Origin: Flavilitoribacter nigricans DSM 23189 = NBRC 102662
GTDB taxonomy: Bacteria > Bacteroidota > Bacteroidia > Chitinophagales > Saprospiraceae
Direction: 5' to 3'
Length of the DNA: 64,000 nt
Assembly (NCBI RefSeq): GCF_002646595.1
Contig: NZ_PDUD01000022.1
Span: forward strand, 186,001-250,000
In this document: positions 51,768-60,167 of the stretch, in pieces
Numbering within the stretch: the first letter of the stretch is position 1
How the letters are laid out: every line of letters starts with the position of its first letter
Program-made: the position numbers and the translations under genes
The notes under the pieces: generated by a model
What the model saw: the letters and a program-made list of their open reading frames with translations, nothing else
The model's database searches: none
What the model was told of the DNA's origin: nothing

Positions 51768-52430
51768 ATGATAAAATTCGTTCCCATGCAGGTCCTCCGC
51801 ATTTCGTACTATGACTACCGCTATCTGTTACTTTCTTTATCGGTTTTGGTTTTATCTTCCCTTTCCGCCAACGGCCAGGCCACCAACTGGGAATTGCAGA
51901 TCGATAAAGAAGGCATCAAGATCTTTTCCCGCTGGAAAGAAAAAACCGGAGATCATAAGGTAAGGGAGATCAAAGCTACCTTTACGGTAGCCGCCCAGCC
52001 CGAAAAACTGATCGCTATTTTGAAGGATGCCGATAAAGCTTCCGATTGGATGGTGGGCGCCAAAACTTCGGCCATGCTGGCCGTCCACAGCCCCAAAAGC
52101 TGGTACGCTTATACGGAATTTGACCTGCCCTGGCCTCTGCAAAACCAGGATCTGGTAGCGCTCTACAAGATCGAACCGGTCGGCAGTCAATCCACGCGGG
52201 TAAACATCAACGCCCATCCCGATTACCGTCCCGAATACGATAAGATCGAACGCATGCAGCACTTTGAAGCCAGCTGGACCTTTGAACTTCTCGGCGAAGG
52301 AAAAACCCGCGTCAGCTACAGCGCTTTTACCTACCGGAAACCTTCGGCTCCCCGCTGGATATCCGATCCCGTAGTGCAAAACAGCCTCTGGAAAACGATG
52401 AGTGGTTTCCGGGAAGTTGCCGAGGATTGA
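51768..52430 (+). CDS. START-domain (lipid-transfer-like) secreted protein
   Basis: A 220-aa protein with a signal peptide (YLLLSLSVLVLSSLSANG-Q; the in-frame ATG at 51786 is an equal alternative start). The mature part is a single START/SRPBCC domain: WELQIDKEGIKIFSRW, IKATFTVAAQPEKLIAIL, KSWYAYTEFDLPWPLQNQD, then RPEYDKIERMQHFEASWTF and a last helix. Such domains bind lipids or other hydrophobic molecules in a deep cavity. The product is predicted to be periplasmic. The ligand is unknown. The stop is 43 bp from the convergent hydrolase gene. Confidence 0.85.
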   Translation: MIKFVPMQVLRISYYDYRYLLLSLSVLVLSSLSANGQATNWELQIDKEGIKIFSRWKEKTGDHKVREIKATFTVAAQPEKLIAILKDADKASDWMVGAKTSAMLAVHSPKSWYAYTEFDLPWPLQNQDLVALYKIEPVGSQSTRVNINAHPDYRPEYDKIERMQHFEASWTFELLGEGKTRVSYSAFTYRKPSAPRWISDPVVQNSLWKTMSGFREVAED

Positions 52431-52473
52431 TGATGGTGAGTAGACAGAATACGAGAAATATGCCGGCAAATGC

Positions 52474-53349
52474 CTAGTGCCGGTATTGCTCCAGGTACTG
52501 CATCACCTCCCGCACTACCCCGTCACCCGGCAGACTGTGCCCCAGGCCGCTGGTCGAAAACAGAGAGGAACCCGACCAGTTCCGGTGGATCTCCAGGCTA
52601 CCGGCATAAGGAGCAATGGTATCGTCACGATCGTGCACGATCAGCCCCGGCAGCTGTAATTCCCGCGCAAATTTAGGAATGGAAAAATCCGACATCGGGA
52701 AGCCGAAATGCTGATTGAACGCATCTTTCAGCCCCGTAAATACCAGCTCGTTCATTCCCACGATCTTCCGGAAGGTATTCATCAGATCTTCCAGTTCGTA
52801 AGGAACCGCCATCACCACCATCGATCGGAAAGCCCCCGGATCTTTTTTTGCCAGATGGTAAATACCCGCCATGGCTCCGGCCGAGTGCCCGATAAAAATA
52901 TCCGGAGGAAAACGCTGAAAGGCTTCCTGAAAAACTCCTGCGTAGAGCGGTACATTAAAAACCGCTCCACCGGAATAACCGTGAGCCGGTGCATCCACTC
53001 CAATGATCCGAAAACCGGTGTCGCGCAGCCCCCGGATCAGCAATTGCCAGCGACTGGTATTGCTCTCCCAGCCGTGTGCGAGGAATACCGTCGGCCCGTC
53101 TCCCGGCCAGTGAAAAAGACTTACCTGGTCCTGCCCGTCCGGCGTTGGATAATAGATCAGTTCTGCGGTATCGAGAATTTCGGGATGGTGGGTGCTGCTT
53201 TTACTGGACCGGGGTCTGGAAAATAACTTCAGTGCTAATTCGCCGGCCATGGGTGGTGAGATCCGGGCCACCGTATTGAGTGACCAGCCGATAGATTTCA
53301 AAGCAGCTGAGGATAACTGCTCGCGGACAGCTTCTGGAAATACCGGCAT
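52474..53349 (-). CDS. Alpha/beta hydrolase
   Basis: A 291-aa hydrolase without a signal peptide. The oxyanion region VFLAHGWESN, the nucleophile elbow FIGHSAGAM (Ser156), the acid in LIVHDRDDTIAPY and the catalytic His in GLGHSLPGDG give a full Ser-Asp-His triad. It lacks any lid-domain mark that would define an esterase, lipase or peptidase, so only a general hydrolase call is safe. The N-terminal 60 residues are an extra helical segment. A long hairpin lies 60 bp upstream of its start codon. It may be co-transcribed with nothing; the upstream DUF2911 gene ends 273 bp away. Confidence 0.9.
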   Translation of the reverse strand: MPVFPEAVREQLSSAALKSIGWSLNTVARISPPMAGELALKLFSRPRSSKSSTHHPEILDTAELIYYPTPDGQDQVSLFHWPGDGPTVFLAHGWESNTSRWQLLIRGLRDTGFRIIGVDAPAHGYSGGAVFNVPLYAGVFQEAFQRFPPDIFIGHSAGAMAGIYHLAKKDPGAFRSMVVMAVPYELEDLMNTFRKIVGMNELVFTGLKDAFNQHFGFPMSDFSIPKFARELQLPGLIVHDRDDTIAPYAGSLEIHRNWSGSSLFSTSGLGHSLPGDGVVREVMQYLEQYRH

Positions 53350-53409
53350 CTGGATCGTTTTCTTATTCGAAACGACAATGTAGGGAATAATGTTGAGACG
53401 GTGGGAAAT

Positions 53410-53452
53410 GGGACGTTTGGATGTCGGGATCTATAAGACGTCCAAACGTCCC
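53410..53452. repeat. Long inverted repeat upstream of the alpha/beta hydrolase gene
   Basis: GGGACGTTTGGATGTC (53410-53425) pairs with GACGTCCAAACGTCCC (53437-53452), 15 of 16 positions, with an 11-nt loop. No T-run follows, so it is not a normal terminator. It lies 60 bp upstream of the minus-strand hydrolase start, where it may fold in the leader RNA or serve as an operator. Confidence 0.75.
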
Positions 53453-53461
53453 CATCTGCTG

Positions 53462-53632
53462 ATTAATTCAGGTTACGAGACTTGCTTGAATGGTAGAGAG
53501 TCGATGGTAGAGCGTATAGAGACTGCAACCATTAAAATGAGCGATTTTGCTCCATTTTTACGATAGGTAATCCCTCTACCCTCCACCCTCTACTCTCTAC
53601 CTAAATTGCGAAGCAACCTAGACTAATTAATA
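53462..53632 (+). repeat. Interspersed repeat, copy A
   Basis: This element is the inverted counterpart of 56596-56731. The best block is GACTGCAACC[A/G]TTAAAATGAGC, continuing to about 53574, with only a few differences over some 55 bp. It then continues through CTCTACCTAA and a CTAA-TTGC/GCAA-CTAG hairpin to a TTAATTA end. Words like TGGTAGAGAG are repeated at the other end. The element overlaps the last codons of the DUF2911 gene. No transposase is present. Confidence 0.75.
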
Positions 53633-54759
53633 TCCTCCTTCTTTTTCAGTTTCTCAACCGCCTGGGCCAGCGCGTCCTTATTCAACTGATCCGGCGCCTG
53701 TTTAGCTGCTTTTTCGGCGTGTTTCAGTGCTTTATCGTACTCGCCGACGGCCGAATAGCCACGGGCCATGCCCACCTCCGTCGGCCAGGCTCCGTCAAAT
53801 TTTTCGTAATTGTATTTAAAGATCTCCATCGCTTTTTCCTTTTTACCCTGGGTGATCAACTGGCGACCGTAACCGTGGATCTGAGTCGCCGAGGCCGTCG
53901 GATGCTCGATGGCCTGCTGCATGCTGGTCATGGCCTCCTCATTTTTTCCCATAGCCTGTAGGACCTGAGCTTTAGTAGACAGAGTGGTATAGTTCGGCTG
54001 ACCGATGAACGGCGCACTAACGGCGGCTTCCGCCCATTCCAGCGCCTGGTCCAGGTCGGTACCGCTCTGGGCGGCAAAATTGGCCGCCTGTACGAGGTTT
54101 TGCCAACTGAATCCGTCCGAGCCCCGCAGGTCATCCTTCATTTTGCTCAAATAGATCTCGTTCATATCCGAAACTTCGATGGTGAAAGGCACCATAAGCT
54201 CATCCCAGAACAGAGCCACCGTAGTCGATTGTGGCTGGCGATCGATAAATTCATAGGTCAGCCATTCGTGGTAGGGAGCAGCTTCCGGCCGGGTTTCCAC
54301 GCGCAGGGCATCTTCGCCTTCATCGTAAAAATAGCTGCCCCAGGAAGAGGTATTGTGGGAAAAGATCAGGGTCCAGGATTCATTTTCCCGCGGAATAATG
54401 TGAAAACCGTAAGCTCCGGCGGGTAGATCTTTGCCCTGCACCTTAACGTCGTGGGAGAACTTGATCACGGTGTTCTCATTGGCACCGGCGCGCCAGGGCA
54501 TTTCCTTGGCCGTACCAAAGTTGTTGGCGGCCAGACCGTAAGGCACCAACTGGCCCCAGATCTTGCCCTTCCGGTCATCGCCGTTGGGGGCCGTGACATC
54601 CGGGCTGTGGTAGATGACGCTGACGGTGGCCAGCGATCCGATGTACTGGGTAACTACGCTTTTTTGATTATTCCCGCTGGGAGGTGTACTCAATTGAGCC
54701 TGGAGGCTCAGGGAAAAAACAGATAACAATAAACACAGTGAGGTGATTTTAGAAAACAT
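53623..54759 (-). CDS. DUF2911 domain protein with C-terminal TPR repeats
   Basis: A 378-aa secreted protein. Signal peptide LCLLLSVFSLSLQA-Q; then the DUF2911 domain (about 25-195: VSVIYHSPDVTAPNGDDRKG, WRAGANENTVIKFSHDVKV, LPAGAYGFHIIPRENESWTL), a family of unknown role common in Bacteroidota; then TPR-like repeats (residues 215-370, ending QAPDQLNKDALAQAVEKLKK). The TPR part points to protein binding in the periplasm. The stop codon lies inside interspersed repeat copy A. It lies downstream of an ankyrin gene on the same strand but behind that gene's terminator, so it has its own promoter. Confidence 0.9.
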   Translation of the reverse strand: MFSKITSLCLLLSVFSLSLQAQLSTPPSGNNQKSVVTQYIGSLATVSVIYHSPDVTAPNGDDRKGKIWGQLVPYGLAANNFGTAKEMPWRAGANENTVIKFSHDVKVQGKDLPAGAYGFHIIPRENESWTLIFSHNTSSWGSYFYDEGEDALRVETRPEAAPYHEWLTYEFIDRQPQSTTVALFWDELMVPFTIEVSDMNEIYLSKMKDDLRGSDGFSWQNLVQAANFAAQSGTDLDQALEWAEAAVSAPFIGQPNYTTLSTKAQVLQAMGKNEEAMTSMQQAIEHPTASATQIHGYGRQLITQGKKEKAMEIFKYNYEKFDGAWPTEVGMARGYSAVGEYDKALKHAEKAAKQAPDQLNKDALAQAVEKLKKKEDIN

Positions 54760-54890
54760 AAGCCGATTTTTAAGTTAAATAATAGATGTGGGCAATTTTA
54801 ACCGGCCGTCCATAAGAAGCAAAACAAACTTAATAAGATATTTTGAATTATTCGGGCTAATAGCAATTCTAAATTCAGCTGGATAAGCGC

Positions 54891-54917
54891 AAAAAAAAGG
54901 GGGCCGCGCGGGCCCCC
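54891..54917 (-). terminator. Intrinsic terminator of the ankyrin gene (minus strand)
   Basis: GGGGGCC (54899-54905) and GGCCCCC (54911-54917) form a 7-bp GC stem. On the minus strand it is followed directly by eight T (A-run at 54891-54898), a textbook terminator about 100 bp after the stop codon of the gene at 55016-56161. Confidence 0.92.
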
Positions 54918-55015
54918 AAGAAATTCCCATCAACAAGTCGCACCTAAAGTGTTGACCTATCGATCCAATTGCAATCTATTCTTCGTGGTTTTGGTGTTTG
55001 CTATCGGTTGCGGTA

Positions 55016-56161
55016 TCAATAATCTTCCGTGACTTCCAGGACGGCGTCCACAATATCCGGATCGGTCAAATTTTCAAAATTTCGGTTATCCGTTGCGGCG
55101 AAACCTTCAAAGTTGCGTACGCCCGGATTGGCGCCGGCCTGGGCCAGCAGATCCGCCAGATCACCGTGTCCGCCCTGGGTAGCGGCGGTGATGGGTGTTG
55201 TTCCCAGCAGATTGGCGTGGTTGGGATCAGCGCCGCGGTCCAGTAAGATCTGTACCAGTTCCGTATCGCCTTTTTCCGCCGCCAGGTTCAGTCCGGTATT
55301 TTCCAGGTAGTCCATATTATAAGTATCCGCTCCAAAATCGAGCAGAATGCGGGCCATTTGCCCCTGGTCTTTCTCAATAGCCAGATTCAGCAGCGGTTCG
55401 CCCATTTTAGTTTTCCAGTTAGCGTCTACCGAGGGCTGACTGCTCTTTTGCAGCAGAATACCCGCGATCACGTTGTATCCGTTGCGAACGGCAATGTACA
55501 GCGGAATATCTCCGTCGTCATTAGCCTGACTGGGATCCGCTCCCTTTTGTACCAACATGGCTACCGCCCGTACATCATTCAGAGCAACGGCCCGGGCAAT
55601 CGGGGTCACGCCGTTAGATTTCCGGTTGACCTGGGCTCCCCGGTTGATCAGTTCCTGCATCAGAGCCAGGTCCTGCTGTTCGAGCGCCAGCATCAGGGGG
55701 GCGATGCCCGCATCATTTTTCAGTCCGGGTTTTGCCCGTTCCATGATGATGCGAATGATCTCGGGGTTCTGTCCCTTGATGGCTAAAGTTAACGGCGATT
55801 CTCCGGATTTATTTTTTAGATTGATCACGGCTTTTTCTTCCAGCAGCTTTACCATGTCCACATCATCCTGCTTGATCGCCAGGGTCAGGGCGGTCTCGCC
55901 TTCACTGTTGAAATCGTAGAACCATTCCGGCTTCAGCTTATCCGTCACACGGGTTGTATCGCCCCCTTTCACGGCGGCAAAAAAGCCCATACGTTCGGCC
56001 TCTGCGTCTACCTTATCTTTCTTGCGTTTTTTCTTTTTCTTTTTGGTGGGTGTTTCATCTGCGGTGATGGTCGCTTCTTCCGAGGTGTTCTGGGTTTGAG
56101 CCATAGTACTTACGCCGGGCAGCAACAACAACATCATGACGAGGATCGTGTAGTATCTCAT
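55016..56161 (-). CDS. Secreted ankyrin-repeat protein
   Basis: A 381-aa exported protein. Signal peptide ILVMMLLLLPGVSTMA-Q, an acidic stretch followed by a basic run (KKKKKKRKKDK), then about eight ankyrin repeats from residue 65 on, for example GETALTLAIKQDDVDMVKLL, GESPLTLAIKGQNPEIIRII, TGLNLAAEKGDTELVQILLD and GTTPITAATQGGHGDLADLL. The tail LTDPDIVDAVLEVTEDY is shared with the paralogue at 60168-61343. Ankyrin repeats bind other proteins; the target, in periplasm or outside, is unknown. It ends with its own terminator. Confidence 0.93.
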   Translation of the reverse strand: MRYYTILVMMLLLLPGVSTMAQTQNTSEEATITADETPTKKKKKKRKKDKVDAEAERMGFFAAVKGGDTTRVTDKLKPEWFYDFNSEGETALTLAIKQDDVDMVKLLEEKAVINLKNKSGESPLTLAIKGQNPEIIRIIMERAKPGLKNDAGIAPLMLALEQQDLALMQELINRGAQVNRKSNGVTPIARAVALNDVRAVAMLVQKGADPSQANDDGDIPLYIAVRNGYNVIAGILLQKSSQPSVDANWKTKMGEPLLNLAIEKDQGQMARILLDFGADTYNMDYLENTGLNLAAEKGDTELVQILLDRGADPNHANLLGTTPITAATQGGHGDLADLLAQAGANPGVRNFEGFAATDNRNFENLTDPDIVDAVLEVTEDY

Positions 56162-57024
56162 GTTGTTTAATTTTTGTCAGTTGATTAAAAGGCATTAAGT
56201 ACTGGTGCTGCATCGGCGATTACATCGATTTTTGGTGATGAATGGTATGGAATAAAGCGTAGAGAATTGTCCGTAGTCTGAAGCTGGATGCGGCAAATGC
56301 AGTAGAACGTATCTATTGGGCGTCCGTTTAGTGCCGCAGTCGGTAATTAAATGCGCGGAAGAGCTGTTTTATTTTCCAGGTTGCCGGCCGGAAAACAAAA
56401 TCACTCATAAATAATTGAAATACAATTGATTGAACCCGTGTTAAGGAATTCAAAAAGTTTTCTACTGCAGTTTTTCTTCTCCCCGTTCTCTTGCGCATTT
56501 TCTTAAAACAGACCATACATTAAAAATATTTGTCAATTAATTTTATGGGATGCAGTGCCTGCTTGTCAGGGGACAGGGACCAATCGCAGGTCAAATAATT
56601 AATCTAAGTTGTAATGCAACTTAGGTAGAGGGTATGGGGATTTCCTATCGTTAAAATGGAGCAAAATCGCTCATTTTAACGGTTGCAGTCTCTCTACCAT
56701 CTACGCTGTACAATTCTCTTGAATTAATTAATTCCAAGTTGTTAGTTAGCCGGCAAAAAATAATCATTCAGCAAGGCCCGGTTTGAGATCAGGCGATCGA
56801 GCCGCAAAAGTGATCTGACACGCCTGGAAATTCTAATCGATAACTAAAGGTTCACTTTCCCGCACTACAGCTGACCACTGGCCTCTGGTTACTAACATCG
56901 TGAATTAACAAACCCGGTAAGCAATGCCTGTTTTTTCCGCCGCCCTTTCCAAATCTTCACATAATCGGTTGGCAGTCTGAACTTGCACAGAAATAGAATT
57001 TTTCACATTCTAAAACCAATCAAG
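56162..57024. other. Long non-coding gap with an interspersed repeat
   Basis: 863 bp between two divergent genes. It holds repeat copy B (56596-56731). The remainder is AT-rich and must include promoters for both genes; no clear -33/-7 pair was identified. A short minus-strand frame (56328-56516) is not protein-like. The frame of the downstream gene is open back to 56983 with a TTG, but the ATG at 57025 is preferred. Confidence 0.4.
56596..56731 (-). repeat. Interspersed repeat, copy B (inverted relative to copy A)
   Basis: On the minus strand this 136-bp element reads like copy A: a TTAATTA end, a TGGTAGAGAG word, the conserved block GACTGCAACCGTTAAAATGA to about CGATAGG, then CCCTCTACCTAA, and a CTAAGTTG/CAACTTAG hairpin with a TTAATTA end. 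The inner part AAAATGAGC...GCTCCATTTT can itself fold. Copies A and B enclose about 3 kb with the DUF2911 and ankyrin genes. Confidence 0.75.
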
Positions 57025-59979
57025 ATGATCAGGCTAATTGCTTTTTCCTTTGCACTATTTGTCATTTTTTGTTCCTGCTTAGAACCGTCCAATTCCCTGT
57101 CGGCTCAATCAACCAGTTCCCTGGTTTACATGAATGGTGGCAGTCTTACCTATGCCCCCTTTGCAATGAAGGACCAGACCAATGCAGTGAATGTCATTCC
57201 GGATTTTTCCCATGCGGGCTACAAAAAAGGTGGGGTGCCGTTACCCGATGTACCGGTTCAGTTTACCCTCACCCCTACCGCCGGAGACAACCGGGCGGCC
57301 ATCCAGGCCGCTATCGATCAGGTGGAGGCTATGACGCCGGATGCCAATGGCTTTAGAGGGGCCGTACTCCTCAAAAAAGGAATTTACGAAGTAAATGGTT
57401 CTCTGACTATTGAAGCGAGTGGGGTCGTCCTGCGCGGTGAAGGTCAGGGAGACAATGGTACCGTGCTTAATGCAAGTCTTGCCCAAAAACATGACTTTAT
57501 TCTCGTTCAGGGAACGGGAAGTGGAATAAATGAAGACACCCTTACCACCGTAGACATAACGACGGCTTACGTGCCGGTAGGTACTACCAACTTTAATGTA
57601 TCCAGTGCATCCGGTTTTACCGTCGGCGATCTCGTTTCGGTAAAACGGACCCCTAATCAGACTTGGATCGACGCACTGGCCATGGGACAGTACGGCTGGA
57701 CGCCCTCTGGATATGTCGTCAAGAACGAAAGAACGATTACCGCTATTAACGGCAATACCATCACTGTGGATCTACCCATTGTGGATGTTATAGAAGACCA
57801 GTATGGAGGCGGTACGCTATCAAAGGCTTCCGTGCCGGGCCGGATCAGTAATTGCGGGGTAGAAAACCTAAGGATAAAGTCGTATTACGCCTCCGATACG
57901 GATGAGAACCACGTCTGGATAGCGGTCAAACTGATCAGAACGACCGACTCCTGGGTCAAGGGCGTGACCGCCCAATATTGCGGTTACTCCTGTGTGAGTA
58001 TTCACAGTGAATCCAATTTCAATACGATTGAGGAGTGTGCCATGAAGGATCAAAAGTCCCAGATCACGGGAGGACGCCGCTACTCCTTTAATATTACCGA
58101 CGGATTGGGCAATCTTTTTCAACGGTGCTATACTTCGGATGGAAGACATGATTTTGTGACCGGCTCCAGAGTGGCCGGCCCCAATGTCTTCCTGGACAGC
58201 TACGCGACCAACACCTACAGTGATGTCGGTCCCCACCACAGATGGGCGACCGGGCTATTGTTTGATAACGTTCGGGCTGGACAGATCCGGGTGCAGAATC
58301 GGGGCGCATCCGGCACCGGACACGGCTGGGCCGGCGCGCAGACTATGTTCTGGAACCTGAAATCCTACAAATCCGATATAAAAGTGGCCAGCCCGAAAGG
58401 AGCCCGCAATTGGGGGATCGGCTGCGAGGGCTCCACCCAAAATGGAGATGGTTTCTGGGAGCACTGGAACAGCCCTGTACTGCCCCGTAGCCTATACCTG
58501 CAACAGTTAGAGGACCGGCTGGGTACCACGGCCGTTGCCAATATTACCATACCGGAACAATTGACGGGAGATATTTACAGTATGCTGGCAGACTGGGCGG
58601 GTGACGGTCCCCTGGTGGATACCTCCACCAACAAACTGCGAATAGTAGCTACGGAAGATGCTTTCGTAAGGGGAGGGACCTACGCCGGTGATAATTACGG
58701 GCAGAGTAGCACCTTAACGGTTAAGGTCAATAGCAACGCAGATTACATCAGAGAATCCTTTCTGAAATTCGACCTGTCTGCGATCAATCAGGTGGTGGGT
58801 AAGGCGACGTTGCGACTTAGGGTGACCAATGACGACGCGGGCCCCACTCATGTCGTCCGCTTTGTCAGTGATGATAGCTGGTCCGAATCAACGATCACCT
58901 GGAACAACAAACCCTCCACCGGCGCCAGCCTGGGCTCGGCAGTATCGCCGCCGATCGGGGAATGGTTCGAAATTGACATTACCAGCCAGGTACAGACCGA
59001 ATTGGCGGGCGACGACCTGATCAGCCTGAACATTCACGAGATCACCAATAACCAATTCGTGCAGTACGGCTCAACGGAGCATGCGGATTCCACCTATTGG
59101 CCGGAAATTGAAATTATTTACGCCAATATCAGTGAATTAACCACTACTGACGATGCTTTTGTAAGAGGTGGGACTTATGCGGGTGACAACTACGGAACAA
59201 ATTCCAGCCTGGTCGTTAAAGGACACAATACGGATAGTTACCGGAGAGAATCCTATCTGAAATTTGATCTTTCCGGCATCACCGAAACGGTTACGAATGC
59301 AACACTTCGACTCAAAGTAAATAACGATGATGCGGGCCCCACTCATGCGCTCCGGTTCGTAAGTGACGATAGTTGGTCCGAATCGACCATCACCTGGAAT
59401 AATAAACCAGCAACGGGTACCAGCCTGGGCTCGGCGACATCCCCGGCGATCGGAGAATGGTTCGAAGTTGATATTACCGCACAGGTACAGACCGAATTAA
59501 GCGGTGACGGCGTGATCAGTTTGAATCTACACGAGACCAGCAATAATAACTACGTATCGTACCATTCCAATAATGCAGCCGACTCCGACAATTTTCCCCG
59601 ACTGGTACTTACCACGATACCACAGGCGGCCAACCGGATCGCTTCTGCGGAGAGCAGCGAGACTGCTTTAAGGGATGTTTTGAAAAATGAGGACCGGCCC
59701 GAAAAATCCCCGATCTTGTATAGTTACCCCAATCCCTTCCAGCATCTTACCAATATTGTTTTCACACTTGAAGATCCGGAGCCCGTGAATTTATTGGTAT
59801 ATGATCTGAGAGGCCGACTGGTGAATACTTTGCTCAGTGAATCCTTAGCGGCAGGGTCCCATCGGGTGAATTGGAATGGAACGGATAGCCGTGGACGGAG
59901 ATCTCCCGCAGGGATTTATTTACTGCGCCTGAAAACCGCTAACAGGCAGGTTGTGGAGAAAGTTATGTTACTGGAATAG
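57025..59979 (+). CDS. Secreted beta-helix protein with two DNRLRE/CBM96-like domains and T9SS sorting domain
   Basis: A 984-aa secreted protein, likely acting on a polysaccharide. ATG at 57025 gives a signal peptide (IAFSFALFVIFCSCLE). Residues about 70-520 look like a right-handed beta-helix of the pectate-lyase superfamily (NRAAIQAAIDQVEAMTPD, GAVLLKKGIYEVNGSLTIEA, GVVLRGEGQGDNGTVLNA). Two tandem domains at about 541-700 and 705-865 share DAFVRGGTYAGDNYG, RESxLKFDLS, NDDAGPTH and SDDSWSESTITWNNKP; this is the DNRLRE pattern, now also called CBM96. A C-terminal T9SS type A domain (YSYPNPFQHLTNIVFTLEDP, then PAGIYLLRLK) ends it. It is flanked by two paralogous ankyrin genes. Confidence 0.88.
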   Translation: MIRLIAFSFALFVIFCSCLEPSNSLSAQSTSSLVYMNGGSLTYAPFAMKDQTNAVNVIPDFSHAGYKKGGVPLPDVPVQFTLTPTAGDNRAAIQAAIDQVEAMTPDANGFRGAVLLKKGIYEVNGSLTIEASGVVLRGEGQGDNGTVLNASLAQKHDFILVQGTGSGINEDTLTTVDITTAYVPVGTTNFNVSSASGFTVGDLVSVKRTPNQTWIDALAMGQYGWTPSGYVVKNERTITAINGNTITVDLPIVDVIEDQYGGGTLSKASVPGRISNCGVENLRIKSYYASDTDENHVWIAVKLIRTTDSWVKGVTAQYCGYSCVSIHSESNFNTIEECAMKDQKSQITGGRRYSFNITDGLGNLFQRCYTSDGRHDFVTGSRVAGPNVFLDSYATNTYSDVGPHHRWATGLLFDNVRAGQIRVQNRGASGTGHGWAGAQTMFWNLKSYKSDIKVASPKGARNWGIGCEGSTQNGDGFWEHWNSPVLPRSLYLQQLEDRLGTTAVANITIPEQLTGDIYSMLADWAGDGPLVDTSTNKLRIVATEDAFVRGGTYAGDNYGQSSTLTVKVNSNADYIRESFLKFDLSAINQVVGKATLRLRVTNDDAGPTHVVRFVSDDSWSESTITWNNKPSTGASLGSAVSPPIGEWFEIDITSQVQTELAGDDLISLNIHEITNNQFVQYGSTEHADSTYWPEIEIIYANISELTTTDDAFVRGGTYAGDNYGTNSSLVVKGHNTDSYRRESYLKFDLSGITETVTNATLRLKVNNDDAGPTHALRFVSDDSWSESTITWNNKPATGTSLGSATSPAIGEWFEVDITAQVQTELSGDGVISLNLHETSNNNYVSYHSNNAADSDNFPRLVLTTIPQAANRIASAESSETALRDVLKNEDRPEKSPILYSYPNPFQHLTNIVFTLEDPEPVNLLVYDLRGRLVNTLLSESLAAGSHRVNWNGTDSRGRRSPAGIYLLRLKTANRQVVEKVMLLE

Positions 59980-60035
59980 AATCTAATGTAGGAATTCAGA
60001 GAAATTCCTGCATTCTGCTATAGGTTGCTAGAATT

Positions 60036-60060
60036 AAAAAAGGGGCGCTCGGCGCCCCTT
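60036..60060. terminator. Bidirectional terminator between convergent genes
   Basis: AGGGGCGC (60041-60048) and GCGCCCCT (60052-60059) form an 8-bp perfect stem with a 3-nt loop. On the minus strand it is followed by a run of T (A-run at 60036-60041); the plus side ends in TTCTAATT. It lies between the beta-helix gene and the second ankyrin gene. Confidence 0.85.
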
Positions 60061-60167
60061 CTAATTCCAGACCAATAAGTGTCCAATCGAGTTGGATGTG
60101 GACTTATAGATCCGGACAACTATTAGGATAAATATACTTTTAATCAGTATTGGGATATACTGTAGGA

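Noticed and set aside
56328-56516. 62-aa minus-strand frame in the gap before the beta-helix gene
   Set aside because: Short, basic, without neighbours in an operon and without recognisable motifs.
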